A stretch of DNA of 46,627 bases from Gammaproteobacteria bacterium. GTDB lineage: Bacteria; Pseudomonadota; Gammaproteobacteria; Natronospirales; REEB76. The notes beneath the pieces were generated by a model. It made no database searches. It saw only the letters and a list, made by a program, of their open reading frames with translations, and was not told where the DNA came from. The stretch lies in NCBI GenBank assembly GCA_027315405.1, contig DAHUYB010000073.1:1-46627 (forward strand). The letters run 5' to 3'. Position numbers and translations under genes: made by a program. Of the stretch, positions 26,645 through 36,044 are shown in pieces. Positions within the stretch are counted from its first letter, which is position 1. The number at the start of each line of letters is the position of its first letter.

Positions 26645-27298
26645 ATGAGCGCCGGCAAGGGAACCGTGGTTTTCGTCCATGGGCTGTACATGACCGGCCT
26701 GGAACTGGGCCTGCTGCGCTTGCGTGTGTCCCAAGCCGGGTTCCAAAGCCATCAATTCCACTATCACACGGTGCTGGAACCGGTGCATGAGAACGCACGG
26801 CGCCTCGCGGAGTACATCGCGCAACTTGATGCGACCACACTGCATCTGGTGGGACATAGCCTGGGTGGGTTGGTGATTCTACGCATGTTTGAAATGAGTC
26901 CAAAAATTCCACCGGGTCGGGTAGTGCTCTTGGGTTCACCGGTACGCGGCAGCATCGCCGCGCGCAATATGGTGGATAGGAACTGGGGCTGGCTACTGGG
27001 TCAAAGCGGCGCGGATGGTTTGGCGGAGAAATATGAGCCAGTGTGGCATTGCAAACGTGAACTGGGCGTGCTGGTGGGTACCGCCGGCCCGGGGTTCGGA
27101 CTGACCCATCCGGAATTGCCGGAACCCCACGATGGTTTGGTAGCAGTGCAAGAAACCCGCATTTCCGGTGCCACCGACCAAATCGAACTGGATGTACACC
27201 ATACCGGCATGCTGTTCAGCCAGGAAGTGGCCGAACAGGTCATCGGCTTTTTGAACAGCGGTCATTTCAACCCGCCAGCCAACGAGATCCACGAATAA
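26645..27298 (+). CDS. Alpha/beta hydrolase, lipase-like
   Basis: A 217-residue hydrolase. The oxyanion-hole segment is VVFVHGLYMTGLELGLL, the nucleophile elbow is HLVGHSLGGLVIL, and the histidine is probably in LDVHHTGMLFSQEV. No signal peptide is seen, so it is cytoplasmic. The compact size resembles small PGAP1/lipase-class-2-like hydrolases; the substrate is unknown. It is divergent from ispG across about 206 bases. Confidence 0.85.
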   Translation: MSAGKGTVVFVHGLYMTGLELGLLRLRVSQAGFQSHQFHYHTVLEPVHENARRLAEYIAQLDATTLHLVGHSLGGLVILRMFEMSPKIPPGRVVLLGSPVRGSIAARNMVDRNWGWLLGQSGADGLAEKYEPVWHCKRELGVLVGTAGPGFGLTHPELPEPHDGLVAVQETRISGATDQIELDVHHTGMLFSQEVAEQVIGFLNSGHFNPPANEIHE

Positions 27299-27497
27299 AT
27301 GACGAACATTCCTCGCCTGTCTTGTCCTACATCAAGCGCCCGTAAAAAATAAAACTATAGAATTTCCCCGCCTGACACGGGCGTAACTCCCGTTTTGAAT
27401 GCAAATCATGCGCATTCATCCACCGGGCGGGCCGCGTGCGCGGGCATATCCAGGTCACTAACGGGGCATGGCCTGCCCGGGCTCATTGAATTGCTGA

Positions 27498-28913
<1,416 letters not shown>

Positions 28914-28957
28914 AACAAGACTGAAAACCTATTCCAACAACTTGTTAATCTTTGCTG

Positions 28958-28991
28958 ACCCTCCACACGCGCATTGCACGCGGTGGAGGGT
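28958..28991. terminator. Terminator hairpin after tyrosine phenol-lyase
   Basis: ACCCTCCAC and GTGGAGGGT enclose a further CGCG/CGCG pairing, a long stable stem between the convergent phenol-lyase and peroxiredoxin genes. It probably serves both strands. Confidence 0.7.
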
Positions 28992-29024
28992 AGATCGCAA
29001 AATTTACCGGAGAAGGCTTTTAGC

Positions 29025-29567
29025 CTATTTTTTATGCTGGGATTCCCAGTTCCTCAGGGCCGTCAGGGTGTTGGCGACGTGCTGGTCGGGGTTGAGATTG
29101 GTATAGGTATAGATGATGGTGCCGTCCGGCGCGATCACATAGGAGGTACGGTTGGCGTACTGATTGTGCTGTGGCAGTACTGCGTCATAAGAGCGCATGA
29201 TTTTCTGGTTGGTGTCGGCGGCTACCGGGAATTTGCTGCGGCATTCGCTCACCGAGAATTTCTTCAGGATGGCGATGTTGTCGTGGGACACGCCGATCAC
29301 TGTGGCACCTAAAGCATGGTACTGACCCATGGCCGCAGCGAAGTCGTGGGCCTCAATGGTGCAGCCCTTGGTGAAGGCCGCCGGATAGAAATACAGCACC
29401 ACCGGTCCTTTCTTCAGGGCGTCGGCCAGCGAGAAGTTGTAGACCTTGCCGCCCAAGGAAGCTTCGGCGGTGAACAGCGGCGCCTTGGTACCCACATTTA
29501 GGCTCGCGAACGCCGGCAGTGCAAACAGTGTGCCGATCAACGTCAAAACAAAAATGAAGCGTTTCAT
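29025..29567 (-). CDS. Periplasmic peroxiredoxin (Bcp/AhpC-TSA type)
   Basis: A 180-residue thioredoxin-fold peroxidase with a signal peptide (MKRFIFVLTLIGTLFALPAFA). The peroxidatic cysteine is in YPAAFTKGCTIEAHDF, with the Thr two positions before it replaced by Lys-Gly context seen in some exported members. A second cysteine in VSECRSKFPVA may be the resolving one. It should reduce peroxides in the periplasm. AGGAGG lies nine bases before the ATG, one of the best binding sites in the window. Confidence 0.88.
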   Translation of the reverse strand: MKRFIFVLTLIGTLFALPAFASLNVGTKAPLFTAEASLGGKVYNFSLADALKKGPVVLYFYPAAFTKGCTIEAHDFAAAMGQYHALGATVIGVSHDNIAILKKFSVSECRSKFPVAADTNQKIMRSYDAVLPQHNQYANRTSYVIAPDGTIIYTYTNLNPDQHVANTLTALRNWESQHKK

Positions 29568-29662
29568 GATTAAACCTCCTGAATTGAATATGCGCGATAG
29601 TTAAAATCTGAATACGGTCACGCGCGCCGAATTCATTTTGAACAGCCCGATTCCCCGCTGCT

Positions 29663-30232
29663 TTATTTCCCGGCCGCGGGTTGGACAACAATTGAAAATG
29701 TTAACTCCACCTGATTGCCTACCCAACGGGTGTCAGCCCATTGGCCGAGGCCGATATGGTAATCCAAGCGCTCAAGACTCAGCTCACCCTTGAGCCGGGC
29801 ATTGCCATCCGTCATAGGCGTAAATGTGAATGGTACGTTTACCTCGTGGGTCACGTCGCGTAACGTCAATTTCCCGGTCACCCGGTAACGCCCCTGTCCC
29901 ATTGGGCGTACGGCCTCGCTTTCGAATAGCGCTTGCGGCCAGCGACGGGTGTCGAAGAAATCCGGGCCGCGCAACGCGGTGTCCAGTTCCGGCAACTGAG
30001 TATCCACGGACGCAGTATTTACGCTGACACGGATATGGCTGTCGCCGCCGGCAGCCATACAAACGAGACCACTGTAATCATGGAAAGTACCCTGGAACGG
30101 CGCTCCCGCCTGAGTGGTGCTGAACACGATACGGCTTAGCGCGGGTACTGGCACCCAGCAACTCGCGGCAGCAAACTGCGCGTTGCACGCAGCCACCAAA
30201 CCGAATAAACACAGTATCACTAGCCGGTTCAT
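29663..30232 (-). CDS. YceI-family periplasmic protein
   Basis: A 189-residue protein with a signal peptide (MNRLVILCLFGLVAACNAQFAAA) followed by a YceI lipocalin-like barrel: SRIVFSTTQAGAPFQGTFHDYSG, DFFDTRRWPQALFESEAV, GKLTLRDVTHEVNVPF and WVGNQVELTFSIVV. YceI proteins bind isoprenoid-type lipids in a central cavity (known of the family). The start overlaps the stop of the cytochrome b561 gene by four bases, so the two are coupled. The name yceI is not assigned because a second family member lies nearby. Confidence 0.88.
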   Translation of the reverse strand: MNRLVILCLFGLVAACNAQFAAASCWVPVPALSRIVFSTTQAGAPFQGTFHDYSGLVCMAAGGDSHIRVSVNTASVDTQLPELDTALRGPDFFDTRRWPQALFESEAVRPMGQGRYRVTGKLTLRDVTHEVNVPFTFTPMTDGNARLKGELSLERLDYHIGLGQWADTRWVGNQVELTFSIVVQPAAGK

Positions 30233-30852
30233 GGCAGGTTCCTGGTGCGGCTACCGCTGCGCGTGAAAGGCAGCATGCGTAACAATACATCATCCCTGAG
30301 GATAATGTGATGCCAAAGCGCGGCGCTGATATGCAAAATCACCACGGCCAGCAGCAGCCAAGCCATGCTTTGGTGTGTGAACAGCAACCAGTGGGCCAGC
30401 CGCCGGTCAGGTCTCACCAGGTTCGGCAGCGAAAACAGCCCAAACCAGCTCACCGTCAGGTTGGAAGCGGAGGACAATAGCCAACCGATCACTGGCATGC
30501 TGAGCAACAGCGCATACAACAGCATGTGAGACAGGCGTGCCGCCATCCGGAAGACCGGGTGCGGTACGAGCGGCTGCGGCGGAGGCGGCGAATACAGCCG
30601 CCAGCCAAGCCGCAGCACCACCAAGCCGAAAATGGTGAAGCCGATGGATTTGTGGCGGGCCAGCAGGATGAGTCTTTCCAGACTGATGGGCAGTGCATGC
30701 GCCCAGATGCCGAGCACGAACTGCAGCATCACCAGTGCTACGATGATCCAATGAAACGTCTGGGCCACAATACCGTAGCGCATCGGCGTATTAGCCAACG
30801 GGATCAATGGCTGTTGTGAAGGGCCGTGCATCTGACTTAATCTCTCTGGCAT
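30229..30852 (-). CDS. Cytochrome b561
   Basis: A four-helix inner-membrane di-haem protein of 207 residues. Helices lie near AQTFHWIIVALVMLQFVLGIW, IGFTIFGLVVLRLGWRLY, LSHMLLYALLLSMPVIGWLL and HQSMAWLLLAVVILHISAALWHH, with haem-ligand histidines in three of them. It probably passes electrons from the quinone pool. Pairing with a YceI protein is the usual yceJ-yceI arrangement. Start ATG 30852 or ATG 30831 are both possible. Confidence 0.88.
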   Translation of the reverse strand: MPERLSQMHGPSQQPLIPLANTPMRYGIVAQTFHWIIVALVMLQFVLGIWAHALPISLERLILLARHKSIGFTIFGLVVLRLGWRLYSPPPPQPLVPHPVFRMAARLSHMLLYALLLSMPVIGWLLSSASNLTVSWFGLFSLPNLVRPDRRLAHWLLFTHQSMAWLLLAVVILHISAALWHHIILRDDVLLRMLPFTRSGSRTRNLP

Positions 30853-30899
30853 TGGTTATACGCAGCGCATGTGGTTCAGGTTTTACAGGAAGCCCTAAA

Positions 30900-31622
30900 A
30901 TGCAACTACCGACTAGTATTCCACCACGGAGACGCACCTTCAGCGTTGCGGTGCTGGCACTGTTGGCTATTACCGGCTGCGCAGGCGTGGCGGTCAAGCA
31001 CCCGGCTGGCCCGGCATTGGCGCCACTCTCCCCCCTGATTACCGCCGGTGCGGTGCGCTACAGTATTCGTCCCGAGCTTTCGGATATACGCTTTTTGGTG
31101 TACCGGGCGGGACCGCTGGCGGCCTTTGGCCACAACCACGTGATCCGTGCCAGTGGCATCCACGGTGACCTGTATCTTAACCGCAAATTTGCACTCTCCG
31201 GTTTTGCCTTCTCGCTGCCGCTGGCAGACCTGCAAGTGGATGCGCCGGCGGATCGGGCTGCGGAAGGCGCCGATTTTGCCGCCCAACCCTCGGCCGCGGC
31301 CATCGCGGGAACCCTGCACAACATGCTGGGTCCGGCGGTACTCAATGTCGCGCGCTATCCGGACATCCGGGTGCGCTCGGTGCGGCTGGTGGGCCCGGAA
31401 TGGGGGCCGGAAGTGACGGTGCGTATCACGCTGCACGGCACCGAGCGCGAGCTGAGCGTGCCGATTGCGCTCAATCACTGCGGCAAATTGCTCATCGCCA
31501 CCGGCCGCTTCGACATTCGGCAAAGCGATTTCGGCATCACGCCATTCAGTATTCTCGGCGGTGGTTTGCAGGTCGCGGATGTCGTGAAAGTGCAGTTCCA
31601 TATCGTCGCCGAACGGGACTGA
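30900..31622 (+). CDS. YceI-family lipoprotein
   Basis: I place the start at ATG 30900, which begins a lipoprotein signal (RRTFSVAVLALLAITGC, lipobox LAITGC) and has AGGA upstream. The frame is open back to 30807 but that part overlaps the divergent cytochrome b561 gene. The mature part holds a divergent YceI domain: YSIRPELSDIRFLVYRAGPLAAFGHNH, then FDIRQSDFGITPFSILGGGLQVADVVKV. It is anchored to the membrane, unlike the soluble YceI protein encoded opposite. Confidence 0.82.
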   Translation: MQLPTSIPPRRRTFSVAVLALLAITGCAGVAVKHPAGPALAPLSPLITAGAVRYSIRPELSDIRFLVYRAGPLAAFGHNHVIRASGIHGDLYLNRKFALSGFAFSLPLADLQVDAPADRAAEGADFAAQPSAAAIAGTLHNMLGPAVLNVARYPDIRVRSVRLVGPEWGPEVTVRITLHGTERELSVPIALNHCGKLLIATGRFDIRQSDFGITPFSILGGGLQVADVVKVQFHIVAERD

Positions 31623-31684
31623 ACGCCGCCACACGCGCGTGCAAACCCGTGCGCGGGACACAATTAAATCATTCCCGGTCACCG

Positions 31685-32905
31685 TCACGCCAGGGCCAAC
31701 CCCGCAGCCAGCGGCTTATCCTGCGCCGGGATGGCGACCGAAGCCAGCCAATGCCCCTGCTGATCACGGCTCGCCTCAAAGCGATAATGGCTACCGTAAA
31801 TGGCTGACAACCGCTTGCGCGTGTTGCTGAGACCAACACCGCCGCCCGCTTCATCCCCGGAACTCGTTTCATGCACGCTAGCGATGTTTGTGACCGTGAA
31901 CTGTAGGTACTCGCCGGCACGCTGTCCAGTGATCACCAGCGTGTCATAACCCGGTACCTTGGCCACACCGTGTTTAATGGCGTTCTCCACCAACGGCACC
32001 AGCAGGAATGTAGGGATGCTTACATCGAGTAGTTGCGGCTCCAGTTGCACGCGCACACTCAAACGGTCCTCATAGCGCACCTTCATCACAGCCAGGTAGC
32101 GCTCAATGAACTGCATCTCATCCTTGACGGTGGTAAACTCATGATGGGTATCCCTCAGGCTGCGACGCAGCAGCGCGCTGAGTTCAGTGAGTAGCCGCTC
32201 GGCGCGATCCGGCTCGGTATGGATGAGCGCAACGACGGCGTTGAGCGCGTTGAAGAAGAAATGTGGATTCAACTGGCCGCGCAGGATACCGAGTTTGGCC
32301 TCCAACCATTTGGAACGCAGTTGCGCCGCCTTGATCTGCTCAGACTTGTAGCGCAGGAAGGCGTTGAGGGCGAGGATCAGGACCAGCCCCAGCAGGTACA
32401 CGATGGAATACTGCACGGTGCTTGCGAGCCATTCCTGCCACGGCCCGATGAGTGCCAGCGCCTGCCGCAGGCTATGGGAATCGGCGTAGACGCGGTTCGT
32501 GAGATAGTAGGAAAGCGCCAGCGCCGGCGGCGTGAGCAGCGAAAAGCCGAGCGCGATGGCCGCCTGGCCGGCGGCAAACCACACTGCCCGGCGCCGTTGC
32601 AGGGAAATGTTGACCGCCAGCAAATAAGCGCCCACCAGCAGCGGTAGCAGCAGCAGCCGCGTCAGCACGCGCTGGCCGATGTCGCTCCAGCCCGCGCCCT
32701 TGCCACTGGCGGCATCGTCGAGCAGCATCATCACGATGTCCCAGGTGGCGGCATATAGCCACAATGGGATACTGATCAGCAGCACGATAAATATACGGCG
32801 GCGGCGCAGCGAGCCCGGTTTTTGCAGCAGCCGGAGCAGTGCCGAGCCGCGCGCTCTAGGTGCGTTATCGGCCTGCGTGTTTCGCAGTGAATCCTCGTCA
32901 TCCAT
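31685..32905 (-). CDS. LytS/AlgZ-type sensor histidine kinase
   Basis: A membrane histidine kinase of the His_kinase/HATPase type. Four helices occupy about the first 200 residues (FIVLLISIPLWLYAATWDIV; LLLLPLLVGAYLLAVNI; AGQAAIALGFSLLTPPALAL; YSIVYLLGLVLILALNAFL). The phospho-accepting histidine is in LNPHFFFNALNAVVALIHTEPD, and the ATP site in LLVPLVENAIKHGV and GGGVGLSNTRKRL. I use ATG 32905; the frame extends to a GTG at 33085, which would overlap the SRPBCC gene. It is the likely partner of the LytTR regulator at 34984-35787. Confidence 0.88.
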   Translation of the reverse strand: MDDEDSLRNTQADNAPRARGSALLRLLQKPGSLRRRRIFIVLLISIPLWLYAATWDIVMMLLDDAASGKGAGWSDIGQRVLTRLLLLPLLVGAYLLAVNISLQRRRAVWFAAGQAAIALGFSLLTPPALALSYYLTNRVYADSHSLRQALALIGPWQEWLASTVQYSIVYLLGLVLILALNAFLRYKSEQIKAAQLRSKWLEAKLGILRGQLNPHFFFNALNAVVALIHTEPDRAERLLTELSALLRRSLRDTHHEFTTVKDEMQFIERYLAVMKVRYEDRLSVRVQLEPQLLDVSIPTFLLVPLVENAIKHGVAKVPGYDTLVITGQRAGEYLQFTVTNIASVHETSSGDEAGGGVGLSNTRKRLSAIYGSHYRFEASRDQQGHWLASVAIPAQDKPLAAGLALA

Positions 32906-33051
32906 TGGGTCGTCGTGGTCCGCCACGAATCCGGACCGTGCCTCGCTGGTTGCCACCGACGCCCTAGTCTGAACCTCCGGCCATGACACTACCACCCGTT
33001 CGCGCAGTGGCTGGCCGCGCGGGGATCGGCTACGCACCGGCTTCTGCCCAT

Positions 33052-33675
33052 TCAAATCGTGAGACCCCGAATTGTATGCGCCCACTCCGCGGTGCGATGA
33101 TCGGTCACATTCCGTTCGATCCCGTTTATAAACTCCTGACTCTGCATCTGCAATACCCTGCGTACCAGTGCGGGTCCGATGAGCGGCGGCACCCAGAATG
33201 CCGGCTCAACGGTGGCCTTCCATTGCAGACGCGTACCATGGCCTTCGGCGGTGAGGTGCCAGGAGCTGGTGCCCTGTTTCACGTTGCTGCCCTGTGGCAG
33301 CGTGACGGCGACGATATCCGTGCTGGATAATTCCGTTACTTGCTGCATTTGCTTGACGGTGCGGCAAAAGATGGCGACACAGCCGCGGGTTTCCGTATAC
33401 ACCACCATGGTGCGCGCATTCACTTGTTTGACCAGCCGGCTCGTGAGGATATCGGGGCTGATCTCAGCGAGATCGGTGAAGTCCGCCAACACCGCATACA
33501 CCTGCGCCGGTGGCGCGTCCACATGCGCTTCAGCCACCACCTGGTAGACACCGGCTTTCTGACTGACATCCAGCTTGTAGATGCTGGCACCCCAAAGCGA
33601 GGGTGCCAGCAGCCCGGCGGTCGCGAGCAGAACGCTCGCGAGCCGCCGGCTGGTGTGGATTGAGGATAGGCTCAC
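33052..33675 (-). CDS. Secreted SRPBCC (START-like) protein
   Basis: A 207-residue protein with a signal peptide (ending near LLAPSLWGA) and a START-like ligand-binding domain: YQVVAEAHVDAPPAQVYAVLADFTDLAEISPDI, then GTRLQWKATVEPAFWVPPLIGPALVRRVLQ. RatA/Coq10-like domains have this form, but this one is exported. The start is GTG 33675. It follows the lipoprotein gene by 18 bases and precedes the kinase gene, so it probably belongs to that operon. The ligand is unknown. Confidence 0.8.
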   Translation of the reverse strand: MSLSSIHTSRRLASVLLATAGLLAPSLWGASIYKLDVSQKAGVYQVVAEAHVDAPPAQVYAVLADFTDLAEISPDILTSRLVKQVNARTMVVYTETRGCVAIFCRTVKQMQQVTELSSTDIVAVTLPQGSNVKQGTSSWHLTAEGHGTRLQWKATVEPAFWVPPLIGPALVRRVLQMQSQEFINGIERNVTDHRTAEWAHTIRGLTI

Positions 33676-33693
33676 TGATTCGCTACTGGCGCA

Positions 33694-34716
33694 TCACGGC
33701 AGCAGCAAAAGCGTACGCGTGAGGTGTGGCTGTGTATGCCTATGACTTACGGTATTGAAGGTAACGGAATTGACGCTGAAGGTGATTTCCGTTTCGGTGT
33801 CCGCGAGCGCATCACGCAGCAGCATCTGTCCCCCGCCCATGCTGACACTGGTGTTGTCAAGGATGTGGTCGAAACCGGTGCTGTTGGCGATGAAAGGTGT
33901 CGAAACCAAATCGAACTTCGTCGCATCCAGATTCTGGCTGGCAAGTGAATCCGCGAGCAGAGTGACCAGCGCATGGTTGAGGGCCGTGTGGGTCTTTTTC
34001 TCCGGTGCCGGATGTGCGGCGATATCGGCAAATGCAGCCTCAGCGGTGATGCCGCGGGACCGGTACCAGATACTCGTCATCAGGTCGGTGAGCGGATCAA
34101 TGTTGATGATGCCCTCGCCGGTGCCCGAGCTGAACAAAGTATGGCCCTGGTTGTCGGTTGCCTTGAACAGGAAAGGCGGTGTGAGTCCGGCCACTGGCAT
34201 AACGTAGCGGCCATTGGCATCGCTCATGGCGACCTGTATCTGGCCGTGCGCATCTTCGAGACTGACCATCGCACCCTGCACGGCGCGACCTGTTGCCACC
34301 ATGCCCATGGCCATGCCCGCTGCGGTCACGGTCAGCGTCGCACTATTGCTGGTGATGGTGTAACCCATGCCGTAAATGCCGCCGGAATAGGTGACGGAGG
34401 CTGTAATCATCGTGGTACCGGCGGCTACGCCGGTCGCTAGACCGTTGGCATTCACCGTCGCGACACTATTGCTCGACGAGGCCCACGTGTAGGTAACGCC
34501 GCTCAAGCTATTGCCGTTCGAGTCCTTGGCCGTCGCCATATATTGCTGCATGCCGTTGACGGCGATGGTGCTGGTAGCCGGTGTGATGGTGATGCTGGCA
34601 ACCTGGCCGCCGGAGGAACCTCCGCCGCCGCCATAACCACTGGGGCCACCGCAACCCTGAATCGACAGCAACACCGCTGTGATCGCGATGGCCGTATAGA
34701 TATGTAATTTTTTCAT
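33694..34716 (-). CDS. Lipoprotein with bacterial Ig-like (Big_2) domain
   Basis: A 340-residue lipoprotein: signal with lipobox LSIQGC, then a glycine-rich linker (GYGGGGGSSGG). Residues about 40-130 form a Big_2-type Ig domain (ITITPATSTIAVNGMQQYMATAKDSNG, VATVNANGLATGVAAGTT). Next comes a short carboxypeptidase-regulatory-like segment (VQGAMVSLEDAHGQIQVAMSDANGRYV), then an unassigned alpha region. GAGG lies before the ATG. It is between the genes of a two-component pair and may be its target or sensor input, which is inference. Confidence 0.75.
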   Translation of the reverse strand: MKKLHIYTAIAITAVLLSIQGCGGPSGYGGGGGSSGGQVASITITPATSTIAVNGMQQYMATAKDSNGNSLSGVTYTWASSSNSVATVNANGLATGVAAGTTMITASVTYSGGIYGMGYTITSNSATLTVTAAGMAMGMVATGRAVQGAMVSLEDAHGQIQVAMSDANGRYVMPVAGLTPPFLFKATDNQGHTLFSSGTGEGIINIDPLTDLMTSIWYRSRGITAEAAFADIAAHPAPEKKTHTALNHALVTLLADSLASQNLDATKFDLVSTPFIANSTGFDHILDNTSVSMGGGQMLLRDALADTETEITFSVNSVTFNTVSHRHTQPHLTRTLLLLP

Positions 34717-34812
34717 GGTAGTTACCTCAATTGCCGCGTAAGCCCGTAATATTTCATGTCCGTCACCTCACATGACCGTGCTTAATCCCTGCGCCCTGCT
34801 TAGTAAAGCAAG

Positions 34813-34826
34813 TCCGGCATGCCGGA
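34813..34826. promoter_or_regulatory. 14-bp perfect palindrome upstream of lipoprotein gene
   Basis: TCCGGCATGCCGGA lies in the 267-base gap between the lipoprotein gene and the response regulator gene. It could be an operator or an end structure of the regulator gene. Nothing else is evident in this gap. Confidence 0.35.
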
Positions 34827-34983
34827 GCACTCGCAACGACTCAACAGGGCGCGCTTTCCCATCGCGGCCCCGGACTGGCAGATTAAAGCACTCCCTCAGA
34901 GCGATTTCGGCTGGTTGCGGTAAGAGCGCCGCAGCTTGCGGCGAACAGTAGGGTTTATGCGATGAAGTGGTACTGGCGGGCGG

Positions 34984-35787
34984 TTAACGGTGGGCCGTTG
35001 ATCGGCTGTCCCCCCGGAACCGTATCATCAGCTCCCGGATGGTTTCCCGGTAGGTTTTCCCGGAAGACAACGGCTCGCTGCCGGGCAAAATGAATTTGTA
35101 ATCGCCATGCATGGCTGGCCGTATTTCTTTTACATGCTCAAGATTGACCAACACCGAACGGCTGATGCGCACGAACCGGTCACCCGCCAGACGCCGCTCC
35201 ATGTCGTGCATGCGTTCTCGGATCATGGCATGTTCGCCGCTCACGGTGTGGATGTGCAGGTAATCGCCGTCGGAATGCATATGGGTGATGTCAGGCAGAT
35301 TGAGGAACTTCAAGCGGGTGCCATCCTTCACGGTTAAACGTTCCAGAGGTTGCGTGGGCAATCCGGCGGTCAGGCCGGAAAGCTGCTGGATAATGTGCTG
35401 CCATTCCTCGGCCTTTGGCATGGAGCCGGCGAGACGACTACGCGCCCTGGTTAGCGCCTGACGAAAACGTTCCCTGTCGAAGGGTTTCATTAGATAATCC
35501 ACCGCATCCACCGAAAAAGCTTCCACGGCGTATTCGCTGTAGGCCGTGGTAAAGATGATATAAGGTATTTTCCCGGTCCGCAGCAGCCGGCTCAATTGTA
35601 AGCCAGACAATCCTGGCATCTTGATATCGAGGAACAGCACATCCGGTTTAAGCGCCTGCACTTTCTCGTATGCATCCAGACCATCACCGCTTTCGCCAGT
35701 AATCTGCATGTCTGCTTCAGCAGCCAGCAGGTCGCGGACGCGCTTACGTGCCAGCGGCTCGTCATCAACGATCAACACCTTAATCAC
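34984..35787 (-). CDS. LytR/AlgR-type response regulator
   Basis: A receiver domain (VLIVDDEPLARKRVRDLL; phosphorylated Asp in DVLFLDIKMPGLSG; FTTAYSEYAVEAFSVDAVDYLMKPF) followed by a LytTR DNA-binding domain (LTVKDGTRLKFLNLPDITHMHSDGDYLHIHT; ISRSVLVNLEHVKEI). LytTR proteins bind paired short repeats near promoters. The start is unsure: GTG 35787 is given, ATG 35814 would add nine residues. Its cognate kinase is probably the LytS-like protein encoded three genes downstream. Confidence 0.9.
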   Translation of the reverse strand: MIKVLIVDDEPLARKRVRDLLAAEADMQITGESGDGLDAYEKVQALKPDVLFLDIKMPGLSGLQLSRLLRTGKIPYIIFTTAYSEYAVEAFSVDAVDYLMKPFDRERFRQALTRARSRLAGSMPKAEEWQHIIQQLSGLTAGLPTQPLERLTVKDGTRLKFLNLPDITHMHSDGDYLHIHTVSGEHAMIRERMHDMERRLAGDRFVRISRSVLVNLEHVKEIRPAMHGDYKFILPGSEPLSSGKTYRETIRELMIRFRGDSRSTAHR

Positions 35788-35862
35788 AGCATTACACCCC
35801 GGCACCCATCGCATTCGCGTTCATGCATACAGTTTGCGCTCCGTAAATCGGCAGTAGTATAG

Positions 35863-35923
35863 TCCTGGCTCCGCAGCCGACTCGGTTGGCGCAGCGACCG
35901 GCACCGCCTACGATGAGCCAGGA
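35863..35923. repeat. 9-bp inverted repeat in mutS-regulator gap
   Basis: TCCTGGCTC and GAGCCAGGA are separated by 43 bases in the 230-base gap between the response regulator and mutS. The inner part is itself partly self-complementary (CCGACTCGG). It may be the mutS 3' structure; there is no T-run. No gene is seen in the gap. Confidence 0.35.
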
Positions 35924-36044
35924 TCCTGTATTAAGTCTTGTATTCATGTAACAGCTGTATCCTTATTTTTTGGGTGCGCTGCTTGCTTTATCGGAATTCA
36001 CAATTCAATGCGGCCAAGTTCGATTAATCCATTGTTTCCTCTTT

